A stretch of DNA of 64,000 nucleotides from positions 8,184,001 to 8,248,000 of the forward strand of contig JAPNXP010000002.1 in NCBI GenBank assembly GCA_028753945.1. The letters are read 5' to 3'. The notes beneath the pieces are model-generated. The model made no database searches. It saw nothing but the letters and a program-made list of their open reading frames with translations, and had not been told where the DNA came from. This DNA comes from Hexactinellida sp. DTS-2022. Lineage: Eukaryota > Porifera > Hexactinellida. Both the position numbers and the translations under genes were made by a program. Positions within the stretch are counted from its first letter, which is position 1, and every line of letters starts with the position of its first letter. Positions 1 through 9,430 of the stretch are shown in pieces.

Positions 1-1090
1 CTGATCTAAACTAGAAGAGTTGAGATTTGTAAAACACATATAAAGTCAAGTTTATCTAAAACTCGGATTCTTAACAGGGTTGCCAATCCAATCCAATTCA
101 ATCGAGAGAACTTATCGATTATCGATTGCTGAATTTTGTATCGATTGGATTGCCCAAAGTCTTCATCAATTGGATAATTACCGATTTTTCCAATTTTACG
201 TGTAAGGCGAAAAATATTAATATATTTGTTTGTTTGGACGAATAAGTATGAAAAAACATTATAAAATTATAGCTAATGAGTCCATAAAAATGAAAATTCA
301 AAAGTTTTGCAATTTGCTTATACTTACATACGGAATCGAATATGTAAATAGTTTATTGATAATACTTTATTGAGATGGCATCGGAAAATACTATGTAACT
401 TGGAAGTAAATAACGGATATATAACAGTGGCAAATGTAACTGCTGGAAATTAACGTCAGTGAAATTAACGCGATTTAGAGCAATTCGTATTAATTTCCTA
501 TAATAGGGTATTAATATAGGTAAATAGTAACTTCATTAGTAAGTATAGCAAAACTCGTTAGTAACTTAGAATTAACATGATTAATGCTAACTTTTGGTTA
601 GTACGAACACAATTTTTGGAATTTTAAAATTATTTAAATTTAAATTACACCGTTAAAACCGGCTTCTGATTAGACGAACAATTTTTGATCGTCTCTTGGT
701 TAATCAGGAAGTTTATATCAATACCTAAAGTACTTGACCTGATCCTAATCAGTTATGAACTTTACGGGGGATATAGCCCTCGTAGCGCCCCCGTGGTCCC
801 GCAGCCTATGCATGAGCGGCAACGAAAAATCCATTTCCGTTAAACATAACTACTGTCAATTGAGTTTTTGTTAGTTGCACTTATAAACGATTCTGATTCA
901 TTATATTGAATGAAGGAGATAACTAATCTACCCCCGACCATGGCCAAATTTTAGTTAAGAAATCCTGAATCTAAAGAATTGAATTTACGTACCAATTTTC
1001 TTCTTCTTTTTTCTCTTAGATAAAGATAGAAATAGAAATAAAGCATCAGCTAATTATTTTGCGAATTATGGTATACAAAGAAAAATATAA
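1..1090. other. AT-rich non-coding flank
   Basis: No gene recognised. At about 440-515 there is one end of the MITE family that is complete at 40295-40677, recognised by the phrase CTATTATAGGAAATTAA read on the minus strand. Text resembling pogo-like ends (TTAGTACGAACAC) lies near 597-610. These are fragments. If the mini-exon gene next door is real, this flank holds its 3' untranslated region; I found no clear AATAAA close to the stop. Confidence 0.5.
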
Positions 1091-1096
1091 AAAAAA

Positions 1097-1129
1097 TCAC
1101 TCGGCTAACTCGCCGGAACCCCCCAGACT
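1097..1129 (-). CDS. candidate terminal exon with stop
   Basis: After the last GTAAGTATC donor, the minus strand has CCCAAATCAG as an acceptor, followed in phase 0 by SLGGSGELAE and TGA. The intron would be 84 nt. It is the first phase-compatible acceptor and stop downstream of the array. It is a short exon and the weakest part of the model. Confidence 0.35.
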   Translation of the reverse strand, partial: SLGGSGELAE

Positions 1130-4100
1130 CTGATTTGGGAGCATTCTAGTACAAAGGAACATAATATTACAAGATATGCAACCAAAGTGGACCCTGACAA
1201 ACTAGATACTTACGGGGACAGTTTTTACCGCCCCCTGCGGCCCCTGCGGCTGGGTGCCACCTGCTGAAGTGTTGCTCTATATTAGAGAAATAAGCATAAT
1301 TAGAGTCAACCAAAGTGGACCCTGACAAACTAGATACTTACGGGGAGAGTCTTTAGGGCATCCTGCGGCCCCTGCGGCTGGGTGCCGCCTGCTGAAGTGT
1401 TGCTCTATATTAGAGAAATAAGCATAATTAGAGTCAACCAAAGTGGACCCTGACAAACTAGATACTTACGGGGAGAGTCTGTAGGGCACCCTGCGGCCCC
1501 TGCGGCTGGGTGCCGCCTGCTGAAGAGTTGCTCTATATTAGAGAAATACGCATAATTAGAGTCAACCAAAGTGGACCCTGACAAACTAGATACTTACGGG
1601 GACAGTTTTTACCGCCCCCTGCGGCCCCTGTGGCTGTGTACCTGCTGAAGTGTTGCTCTATATTAGAGAAATAAGCATAATTAGAGTCAACCAAAGTGGA
1701 CCCTGACAAACTAGATACTTACGGGGAGAATCTGTAGGGCATCCTGCGGCCCCTGCGGCTGGGTGCCGCCTGCTGAAGTGTTGCTCTATATTAGAGAAAT
1801 AAGCTTAATTAGAGTCAACCAAAGTGGACCCTGACAAACTAGATACTTACGGGGAGAGTCTGTAGGGCACCCTGGCCTCGCTCTTGCCCCTGCCGGGACT
1901 GGTTATGATTACTATCGGACAATATAATCAACCAAGTAAAAGCTTGCAAGCAATATACTCACCTAGGGTAGAAATTGTGGGAGTTTTGCCGCCCCTGCAG
2001 GGACGGGCGATGATATCTGAATCTATATCGGATAATATAGTCAACCAAGTGTGAAGCTTGGAAACAATATACTCACCTAAGGACGCTGTGGGGACTTCGC
2101 CGCCCCTGCGGGACGGACTATGATATCTGTCTCTATATCGGACAATATAGTCAACCAAGTGTGAAGCTTGCAAACAATATACTCACCTATGGTCGCTGTG
2201 GGGGGCTCGCCCCTGCCGGGACGGGCTATATTTTATGTCTCTATATCGGACAATATAGTCAACCAAGTGTGAAGCTTGCAAACAATATACTCACCTATGG
2301 TCGCTGTGGGGGGCTCGCCCCTGCCGGGACGGGCTATATTTTCTGTCTCTATATCGGACAATATAGTCAACCAAGTGTGAAGCTTGCAAACAATATACTC
2401 ACCTATGGTCGCTGTGGGGGGCTCGCCCCTGCCGGGACGGACTATAATTTCTGTCTCTATATCGGACAATATAGTCAACCAAGTGTGAAGCTTGCAAACA
2501 ATATACTCACCTATGGTCGCTGTGGGGGGCTCGCCCTTGCCCCTGCCGGGACGGGCTATAATTTCTGTCTCTATATCGGACAATATAGTCAACCAAGTGT
2601 GAAGCTTGCAAATAATATACTCACCTAGGCAGTGGCGCCGAACTTTTCCATTTTTCGGAAAATCATGCCGGGGCGAGTTAAGAAATTTTTAAATTTCACC
2701 TAGTATAAAACATGTTTTCCGAAAAGTTGTTTTACCAATCTAATGAAACTTTTTTCAAAGAAGTCGGTTTTATATTGATGAAAAATTTCCCGCTAAATCG
2801 CTATCTATTCAATTTACTGACAAAACACATACAGTGCATTCTTTAACAATTACGGTTCAAATTAAGTTCGGCCGTACCTAATTAGCAAAGTTCTAAAGAA
2901 ATAATAAAAAATAGCAATCCATGATAGATACATCCAATTTATCACGATATACCACCTAAAATCAACGAATTTCGGCAGATTTATGCCGGGGCGAAACAGT
3001 GGCCGCCCCGGCATGGTTGACGCCTATGCACCTAGGGTAGTCACTGGGGGGCCCTTGCCCACTGTGGGCAGGCGCCCATTCTGCGTATCTATATCGGACA
3101 ATACAGTCGACTCCGCTTAATAGAGCCACCTCGGGACCAGGATGTTTTGACCCGATTAAGCGGAGAAACCGATCAACCGGTGGCTCTATTAAGCGGAGTT
3201 GACTGTATAATCAACCAAGTGTGAAGTTTGCAAACAATATACTCACCCGTCGATTAAATTGGGGGGAAGAGGGGCTGCTTGCCCCTGCCCCTGCCACTGC
3301 CCCTGCCCCTGGGGCCGATTGTAATTTCTGAGTCTATATCGGACAATACAATCAACAAAGTCTGAAGTTTGCAAACAATATACTCACCCGTCGATTGAAT
3401 TGGGGGGAAGGGGGGCTGCTTGCCCCTACCCCTGCCATTGCCACTGCCCCTGGGGCCGATTGTAATTTCTGAGTCTATATCGGACAATACAATCAACAAA
3501 GTCTGAAGTTTGCAAACAATATACTCACCCGTCGATTGAATTGAGGGGAAGGGGGGCTGCTTGCCCTTGCCCCTGCCCCTGCCACTGCCACTGCCCCTGG
3601 GGCTGAGTGTAATTTCTGAGTCTATATCGGACAATACAATCAACAAAGTATGAAGTTTGCAAACAATATACTCACCCGTCGATTAAATTGGGAGGAAGGG
3701 GGGCTACTAGTCCCTGCCCCTGCCACTGCCCCTGCCCCTGGGGCTGAGTGTAATTTCTGAGTCTATATCGGACAATATAATCAACAAAGTCTGAAGTTTG
3801 CAAACAATATACTCACCCGTCGATTAAATTGGGGGGAAGGGGGGCTGCTTGCCCCTGCCCCTGCCCCTGGGGCTGAGTGTAATTTCTGAGTCTATATCGG
3901 ACAATATAATCAACAAAGTCTGAAGTTTGCAAACGGTATACTCACCCGTCGATAAAATTTGGGAGAAGTGGGGCTGCTTGCCCCTGCCCCTGCCACTGCC
4001 CCTGCCCCTGGGGCTGAGTGTAATTTCTGAGTCTATATCGGACAATATAATCAACAAAGTCTGAAGTTTGCAAACAGTATTCTCACCTCAGGTGATCGCT

Positions 4101-4334
4101 GGGGGGGCCTTGCCCACTGTGGGCAGGCGCCCTGGCCTCTTCTCTTAGTAAATCTGTCTAAAATACATGTGTTTTAGCAATTTAGTAAATTATTAACCAT
4201 ATTTACTATTTTTATGCACTCACCAGTTGATTTAAGCATCGAGCAATGGAGTTGGTTACCCCGACCAATGTCGGGGTAACCAACCCACTTTGCGTATGTC
4301 CTCCTCCTCTACCCCGCCGCTTATTCCTTTTCAT
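1097..4334 (-). CDS. candidate gene of ~22 tandemly duplicated mini-exons (Gln/Gly/Pro/Arg-rich protein)
   Basis: Not recognised as a known family. On the minus strand a basic ATG exon (4224-4334) is followed by about 20 cassette exons of 39-93 nt and a terminal exon ending in TGA (1097-1129). Most introns are 54-84 nt. Acceptors are mostly TATAG; donors are GTGAGTAT in the upstream two thirds and GTAAGTAT in the downstream third. Phases join correctly: 0 out of exon 1; 0-to-2 for exon 2; 2-to-2 for the middle cassettes; 2-to-0 for a hybrid exon; 0-to-0 for the last five; stop exon entered in phase 0. Length changes between cassettes are nearly all multiples of three. Two cassettes are faulty: 3388-3474 has an in-frame TAG and 2077-2132 is one base short. 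Both lie among 2-to-2 exons, so skipping them keeps the frame. A decayed gene, or a minisatellite that merely carries splice-like motifs, are the alternatives. Confidence 0.55.
1214..1785 (-). repeat. array of five cassette exons (type 1), unit ~126 bp
   Basis: Proposed exons: 1214-1276, 1342-1404, 1470-1532, 1598-1657 and 1723-1785 (63, 63, 63, 60 and 63 nt), phase 0 at both ends. The acceptor is TTCTCTAATATAG and the donor CCCCGTAAGTATC. Peptides follow SNTSAGGTQPQGPQGALQTLP with changes such as AVKTVP for ALQTLP. The 60-nt copy has lost exactly one codon. The core TQPQG is shared with the type 3 exons although the intron text differs. Confidence 0.55.
1851..1911 (-). CDS. hybrid phase-switching exon (phase 2 in, 0 out)
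   Basis: The exon has 61 nt. Its acceptor side (CCGATAG and upstream intron) is of type 2/3; its donor side (CTCCCC then GTAAGTATC) is of type 1. After one base that completes a split Ser codon it reads NHNQSRQGQERGQGALQTLP. It is the exon needed to join the 2-to-2 cassettes to the 0-to-0 cassettes, and it has the length that allows this. Confidence 0.55.
1963..2555 (-). repeat. array of six cassette exons (type 2), core unit ~108 bp
   Basis: Proposed exons: 1963-2022 (60 nt), 2077-2132 (56 nt, broken), 2187-2225, 2295-2333 and 2403-2441 (39 nt each), and 2511-2555 (45 nt). All but the second are phase 2 at both ends. The 39-nt form reads PSRQGRAPHSDH between split Ser codons. Acceptors are GATATAG in 1963-2022 and ATATAG or TTATAG in the shorter copies; the donor is always TAGGTGAGTAT. 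In 2077-2132 one G is missing relative to its neighbours, which breaks the frame. Because the 108-bp unit is a multiple of three, unspliced readings are also open on both strands; I take those as by-products of the period. Confidence 0.5.
2630..3028. mobile_element. hAT-type MITE inserted in the mini-exon array
   Basis: The element has 399 bp with ends CAGTGGCGCCGAAC and, inverted, CATAGGCGTCAAC. It is flanked on both sides by the exact 8-bp duplication CACCTAGG (2622-2629 and 3029-3036). The target is an exon-intron junction of the array. No coding capacity is seen. Confidence 0.85.
3032..3088 (-). CDS. candidate cassette exon with donor disrupted by a hAT-type MITE
   Basis: The exon has 57 nt, phase 2 at both ends, preceded by GATATAG. 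It reads YAEWAPAHSGQGPPSDYP. Its end CCTAG should be followed by GTGAGTAT, but the MITE at 2630-3028 has inserted within the junction. The true donor and a copy of the last five exon bases now sit at 2615-2629, and the exon itself is followed by GTGCAT. The intron on its upstream side (in transcription) carries a pogo-type MITE. Confidence 0.5.
3104..3205. mobile_element. short pogo/Tc1-mariner-type MITE
   Basis: The element has 102 bp with inverted ends CAGTCGACTCCGCTTAATAG and CAGTCAACTCCGCTTAATAG, flanked by TA on each side. It lies in a proposed intron: removing it restores an intron of about 56 nt like its neighbours. A 185-bp relative is at 62471-62655. Confidence 0.85.
3247..4032 (-). 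repeat. array of six cassette exons (type 3), unit 129-147 bp
   Basis: Proposed exons, in plus coordinates: 3247-3333, 3388-3474, 3529-3621, 3676-3762, 3817-3891 and 3946-4032 (87, 87, 93, 87, 75 and 87 nt). All are multiples of three with phase 2 at both ends. Consensus peptide starts LRNYTQPQG, continues with QG/QW pairs and ends near PLPPNLID. Size differences come from 6-nt CAGGGG or CAGTGG steps. Introns of 53-55 nt share the phrase TTGTCCGATATAG before the exon and GGGTGAGTATATTG after it. The exon at 3388-3474 has CAG changed to TAG. An Arg/Gly-rich frame is also partly open on the same strand, but is closed by TAA in several copies. Confidence 0.55.
4087..4157 (-). CDS. candidate exon 2 (phase 0 in, 2 out)
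   Basis: The exon has 71 nt, preceded by an acceptor ending TATTTTAG with a TGCTAAAAC branch-like motif about 20 nt upstream, and followed by GTGAGAAT. It reads TDLLREEARAPAHSGQGPPS and a few more residues. The part APAHSGQGPPSD recurs in frame in the exon at 3032-3088, although the two are separated by six cassettes of another type. Confidence 0.5.
4224..4334 (-). CDS. candidate initial exon of the mini-exon gene
   Basis: The exon has 37 codons starting at the ATG at 4332-4334 (minus strand) and ends in CTG followed by the donor GTGAGTGC. The start reads MKRNKRRGRGGG, a basic Arg/Gly stretch with no signal peptide. The upstream ATG near 4344 meets a stop within a few codons, so this start was preferred. 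A TATA-like GATTATACATG lies just upstream on the minus strand. The exon contains a 15-bp inverted repeat (arms 4252-4266 and 4271-4285). Phase 0 at the donor matches the next exon. Confidence 0.5.
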
Positions 4335-4373
4335 GTATGCTAAATGCTCAATAACATGTATAATCAATTGATA

Positions 4374-4510
4374 TACAGTGGAAACCGCTTAATTCTTAAT
4401 CGGGACAGCTCAAGGCTAAGCATTTTGTCCCGACGAACCCTTCGGTCTCGGTCGCTTTGCGACAGATCGGTGCTACGCACCTCAAGTTAACGGCCGCTAT
4501 GCGGCCTTAC
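4374..4510. mobile_element. one-ended pogo-like fragment and hairpin-chain motif
   Basis: The stretch starts with CAGTGGAAACCGCTTAATTC and then has Tc/pogo-like text with GTCCCG. From 4437 it runs into consecutive tiny hairpins: GGTCGCTTTGCGAC, GGTGCTACGCACC and GGCCGCTATGCGGCC. A related chain occurs at 14848-14915. No opposite end was found. Confidence 0.5.
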
Positions 4511-5621
4511 TCTTCACTAAACAATTGATTACATAGTTAGTAATATTTATCATAGTTATATACTTATAATAAGCGTTTAAGGGTACACTAAGACTAAGTG
4601 AATTTTCAACATTCGAATTTGAGAAATTGAAATAGCCATTAATTTGCTCTATAACTATCTAGTAAATATACATAGTAACAGAAGTTGCGAATTCATATAT
4701 CCTCGGTTATAGCTTAATCAACTCTATTTAGCTGTGTTTGTCTCTTTTCAAATTTTGATTTTAGGATTACAATTTTCTAAAATATATTATTGGACATTTT
4801 AGTCGAAAATATTCATAATTTTCCCATTAAAAAAATAATAACTTATTAAAACATTTTTAAAAAAGGAACAGACATAGATACTTGCAATTATCGATATTTT
4901 TTACAATGAATGTCCCTTTCAAAAAATCATATTTTTACCCTTTATCACTTTTGGCGCAGTGTCTAAAAGATTTTTTACTTTTTTGTCTTTTTTTTTCAAT
5001 AAGTTCATAATAATCATAGAAAACAACATTTATGGAAGAAATATTTTAATCTATTTTTTATTAAAAAAGATTAACTCCCAAAAGTGAACTCAAAAGTGAA
5101 ATTTTGTTAATTTTTTCCGGATTCGTTGTCTTCAAGTATTTTCGATTTCTTTATCAAAATATTTTTATATTTCCAAAAAAAAATTACAATATAAATGATT
5201 CGCCGCCGATCAGTCCTCTTTGTGCATATGTGTAAAGTTTTATGCAACAATTGTTCATCATATCGGCGATGAATAAACGAATCCTATGTTTTCAATTTTA
5301 TGTTTCGTTTATTGTTACTCTTTATTTGATATGTGTATTTTTTATGATTTTTTTGTGTTTTTGAATTTTTTTCTGTTTATTTAATTTTTGTTTTTTAGAT
5401 TCTATAGGTTTTTGTCTATTTGTCTAATTGTCTCTTACATGGTCCTATCAAACGATCCTAAAGTCTATTTGTCTAACTGTATACTAAATAATGAAGACAT
5501 TTGAAGCTCCTTCGATTTGTACGTATTGAATTTCTCTAAGGCATGATGAAACGATTTAGAAGATGTTATGTGTCTAAGTGGCATTGTTGGATATGTCGCA
5601 CATGAATTCAGTTGCTGCGGT
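4511..5621. other. AT-rich spacer
   Basis: About 1.1 kb rich in T and A runs, with no open frame, no long inverted repeat and no recognisable element. It may include the downstream end of the MULE, but I could not identify a terminal inverted repeat. Confidence 0.5.
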
Positions 5622-8197
5622 TTAACTAGTTTCCTCCAACCCTACGCAATGGAAGTGGTAATTGCGATTACATACGTCACACTGAATCCAATTCAATATT
5701 TCTGCTCTTACACAGATGTTTAGATTATCAATTACTCCGTCTTCATCACCTTTCCCGCAAAAGGTACAAACTAAGTTTTCGGAAGTTACATGCAATGAAG
5801 TAGGTGTTGTAGAAGTGTCAATCGGAAAAACTTCTGGACACACTGTGGAGAGTAGAGATTCAGGTGTTATTTCGGCATGGGGTTCTGGCAGGTTCGAAGC
5901 ACTGTATTTCCCGCTCTCGTACTTCTACCAAACAAACGAATGCTCGCAGTCCTCTTCCTTTGATGCATCATTCTAGAATCAAATCGTCTCTTCTGTTTAC
6001 TTAGTTGAACGAAGCTCCTATTTACTCTCGACAGATCCATTTTCGTTAGCACGTTGACAAGATTCGGGTGGATTGTGACTTTCAATTCCCTCAGTGTTTC
6101 CAGGATGGCAAGGATACCTTAGGTTATACCTGATAACGGATAGTGCACTGCACAATTTCATTACATCCATGCCTACTGCACCGGTTTTACGCACCATTGA
6201 AACAACAAACTATGTAAACATTCGTTGTGGTTACTTGTTTACCATCGGCTATTCGATTGACAAAGAAATCCTCATCGTAGTGAAATGGCCTAAAAATTCG
6301 ACTAACTAGATCTACAGCCTGTGCGCTGAGATAGTTTGGATGACGCGGAGGCTTCTCGCCTGCAGCGATTGCCTTTTGATATCGACACCACGAATCCGGA
6401 CCTGTTGCGCACGATGAATGGTTTATTGAGGCATTATCTTCGTTCGCTCCTAGGTGCAGAGGTATGGCTTTTATTGACTGTAATATTGCTTCACTATCTC
6501 CTAGATGTTGTTTGACAGCTAGTTGATAGAATAATGTAATTCTCGTGCACATCTCTTGACTTAGGTATTTCAATTCTACTGGTGCCTTATCTTTCTTAGG
6601 TTGTGAGGTTATTTTAGAAGGACGCACTGGAGAAGGAAATAATCTCGCAGGAAGAGTATCCGTCCAAGTGCCACGCTGAATCTGAGTTCGAACCAAAGTA
6701 CCGGCAAACTGTTTCTTTAGCTTTTTCTTTTGAGCCCCTGGAATTCGATTGCCACCGAATCTTCGATGCAAATTTCTTTGCGCTTCTTATCCGCTCGTTT
6801 AGATTTCAGTATTTTGTATTGTTCCTCCATTAGATGCCCTTTCATGCGCTTTCCGACGTGTGCTAAGCATTCGTAACGCTTTACGACATGTTCTGGTGCT
6901 ACATCTTCGTAGGGATTGTGTTCCGAGATTTTGGAGAATGTTTTATTGTCTCCATCACCGACTAACCCGTCGAAGATTATTCTTCTTCTGAGGGCTTGTG
7001 CTAAAATATTATGGGCAATTTCGCTTTCGAGCGAGACACTAGAAAACGCCGCGTATAACCCAGGACAGTTGGCTTTGTGATCTCCTAAGTTTTTCAGGTA
7101 TTCGGCTTCGGTGATAATCCCGTCTTCTAGTAGATTTTCGAATCGAGTACAAGTACTGCAACTATTGCAAGCAACGTCGTACGCTAATACCTTACCATTC
7201 GCCATTGATATTACCGAACCAAAGCAGTACCTTGAGTATCCCCCACCGCTCTTAGTGGATCTCTTCTGGTAGGCACCGTCAAAGGATGCGATGGTGTGAA
7301 TGAAATTATTTTCGTCGGTGACTGATTCGTTTTCAAAATCGATGGCAGCGTTATTCATCGATCTTTCAGCTATAAACTCCGCGACTAATAGCAATTCCTT
7401 TTGGGATCCACGAAGACGCCAGGCGGTAGTCCTATGCCATTCATTGAGTGATATATATCGAGGGAATACTTACCGAGACCAACTAGACGACCAGCAAGAA
7501 TGCACTGATACATTGTGTCGTTGCGTTTAGTGATCTTGTGAGGTCCGATATCGATTTTAGACTGGAATTTGCCAGAAATAGTCCAGAAATCTTTGCCGCT
7601 ATTGCAAACATCACAGCGCATTGTAAGATAGTTTGCGAAACACGTCCTGGTTCCCTTGTCCCAGATATGCAAGCTTCCTCTACGACATATCTTGCAAACA
7701 GCGCAAAATTCTAGAACATCCGCAAGTACTTCAAGGTCAATGACAAGGTTGCAGCTAAGTGAAGAAACTGTTACGACCTTCTCACGCATATCAGGGGATC
7801 TAACAAGCAATTCATGGGGAGTTTCCTTCTCAATTAATTCGAAACTAAGACCCAACTTTGATTCAGCGGTGGTTCTGCTTGCTTGCGGTGTTTGCTTAGG
7901 AGAATGAGATGGTATGGGGTTTACAGTGGCAGCCTTCGGGCTATTACGACAGATCTTCTTGGTGGCGTGAAGTCTGAGTGGTGATTTCATGAGATTACCA
8001 GGCGCCTTTCTCTTCTTCAAACCATATTTCGCATGGCCAGTGTATTTCCTAGAAGAAGATTTCGACTGAATGCCACAGAAATCGAAGGTTTGAGACAATC
8101 CAGTGGTAGGAGTGACATCAAGGTCGTATTCAGAGGAGCTTTCGCTACGGGGGTCAATAGAAGTATCCGGTATATAGTCTGTGTCGCGCTTAGACAT
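5622..8197 (-). pseudogene. decayed Mutator-like (MULE) transposase with C-terminal PHD finger
   Basis: MULE transposases cut and insert their own DNA element. Five minus-strand segments in three frames line up end to end. The first (7385-8197, 270 aa) has a Ser/Lys-rich N-terminus and a zinc-binding set (Cys165, 168, 171, 186, 195, 198). The second (6717-7394) has the first catalytic Asp in SFDGAY (residue 39) and the second in LVGDGDN (residue 147), then YECLAHVGKRM. The third (6187-6771) has GPDSWCRYQKA. The catalytic Glu codon survives out of frame at 6221-6223 in ECLHSLL, followed in another frame by VGMDVMKLCSALSVIRYN. The last segments give a basic tail and a PHD-like Cys/His cluster (CTFC, CDVC, HFHC) that stops before the final Cys pair. 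At least four frameshifts make it inactive. No terminal inverted repeats were found. Confidence 0.85.
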
Positions 8198-8441
8198 AAA
8201 GGTGAATTAGGAATCTAATATTCAAAATAACAAGCAGATAATATAATTGAAAATCACAGACTTCACAGACCTAAAACATAATAACTAGAGAAAAAATATG
8301 CTAACTTACAGCTACGCAATTTGAGAAGACTCAAGTAGTGAAAAACATGGCAATATATATAAACGCTGGAGTGCATATTGATGTATGTATATTGTGATAG
8401 TATGACAAGAGTTTATATAGATATATGATATCACTTATGAG

Positions 8442-8633
8442 CAGGGTATATTATAAGCCCATTTTTTTATTCCTAGCCCATTTTTTTATTCCTATTTTCA
8501 TTTTTTTACTCCCTTGAATAGTGAGTTTTTATCGTCTGATATCCATTTCAATATTCCATTTCTACCGAAAATCCAGTTTTTTATTCCACGAAAACAATAA
8601 AAAACATTTTTTTATTCCTTATAAAATACACTG
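8442..8633. mobile_element. hAT-type MITE
   Basis: The element has 192 bp, begins CAGGGTATATTATAAG and ends TATAAAATACACTG, and is flanked by the exact 8-bp duplication CTTATGAG (8434-8441, 8634-8641). The interior repeats TTTTTTTATTCC. It lies about 240 bp upstream of the MULE coding start. Confidence 0.85.
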
Positions 8634-8749
8634 CTTATGAGTTCTATTCCCACATAATTTTAATTAATGGAAAGTGCCAAACTGAATAAAACTATCTCGA
8701 GTATGACTGTCGAAGTATGCTAGCAATAACTTTGAAAAAAACACAGTAG

Positions 8750-9430
8750 CAATGTTGGCATATGTAATTAGGAGTGAATCTAAATTCACACCATTTCCAA
8801 TACAAACTATGAAGACTATAGCCCTTTGATGTCGAACTTCGACTGCCACCCTCAAAAATAGGTTTTATTCGTTTATTTGTAAGAAAAATGTAAAATTAAT
8901 GCTGTGCCGTGATATAAATATGATTAATAATAATCCATTATCATGGTATCATATGTAATTTTAGAATTATAACTAAAGTGACACCATTTCCAATACAAAT
9001 TATGAAGATTACAGCCCTTTGATTTCAGACTTCGACTGCCACCCTCAAAAATACGTTTTCTTAGTATAATGTATGAAAAATGTAAAATTAATGCTGTGCC
9101 GTGATATAAATATGATTAAAATAATCCACTAACATGGTATCATATATAATTTTAGATTTATACCTAAAGTCACACCATTTCCAAAAGAAACTTTGAAGAT
9201 TACAGCACTTTGATGTAAGAGACTAAGTAAGACTTCGACTGCAACCCTCAAAAAGACGTTTTATATCCATATTTGTATGGAAAATGTAAAATTAATGCTG
9301 TGACGTGATATAAATATGATTGAAAATAATCCATTATCATGGTATCAAATATAATTTTAGATTTATATCTAAAGTCACAGCATTTCCAATGCAAACTATG
9401 AAGATTACAGCCCTTTGATGTAAGATCCTT
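8750..9430. repeat. tandem repeat, ~4 copies of ~180-205 bp
   Basis: The phrase CCATTTCCAATACAAA recurs in similar form at about 8791, 8994, 9175 and 9381. Each copy is followed by GACTTCGACTGCCACCCTC and by ATTAATGCTGTGCCGTGATA or close variants. Copies differ by small insertions. No conserved open frame. Confidence 0.8.

Noticed and set aside
2161-2628. Long open frames on both strands through the ~108-bp repeats (unspliced reading)
   Set aside because: The period is a multiple of three, so open frames persist by construction. The spliced reading on the minus strand explains the donor and acceptor motifs and the phases better.
3254-4057. Arg/Gly-rich unspliced minus-strand frames in the type 3 repeats
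   Set aside because: They are closed by TAA in several units and read through the donor motif; the Gln/Gly frame bounded by splice signals fits all but one unit.
1170-4090. CRISPR array
   Set aside because: Units are 108-147 bp and the whole unit is repeated, with no unique spacers of even length.
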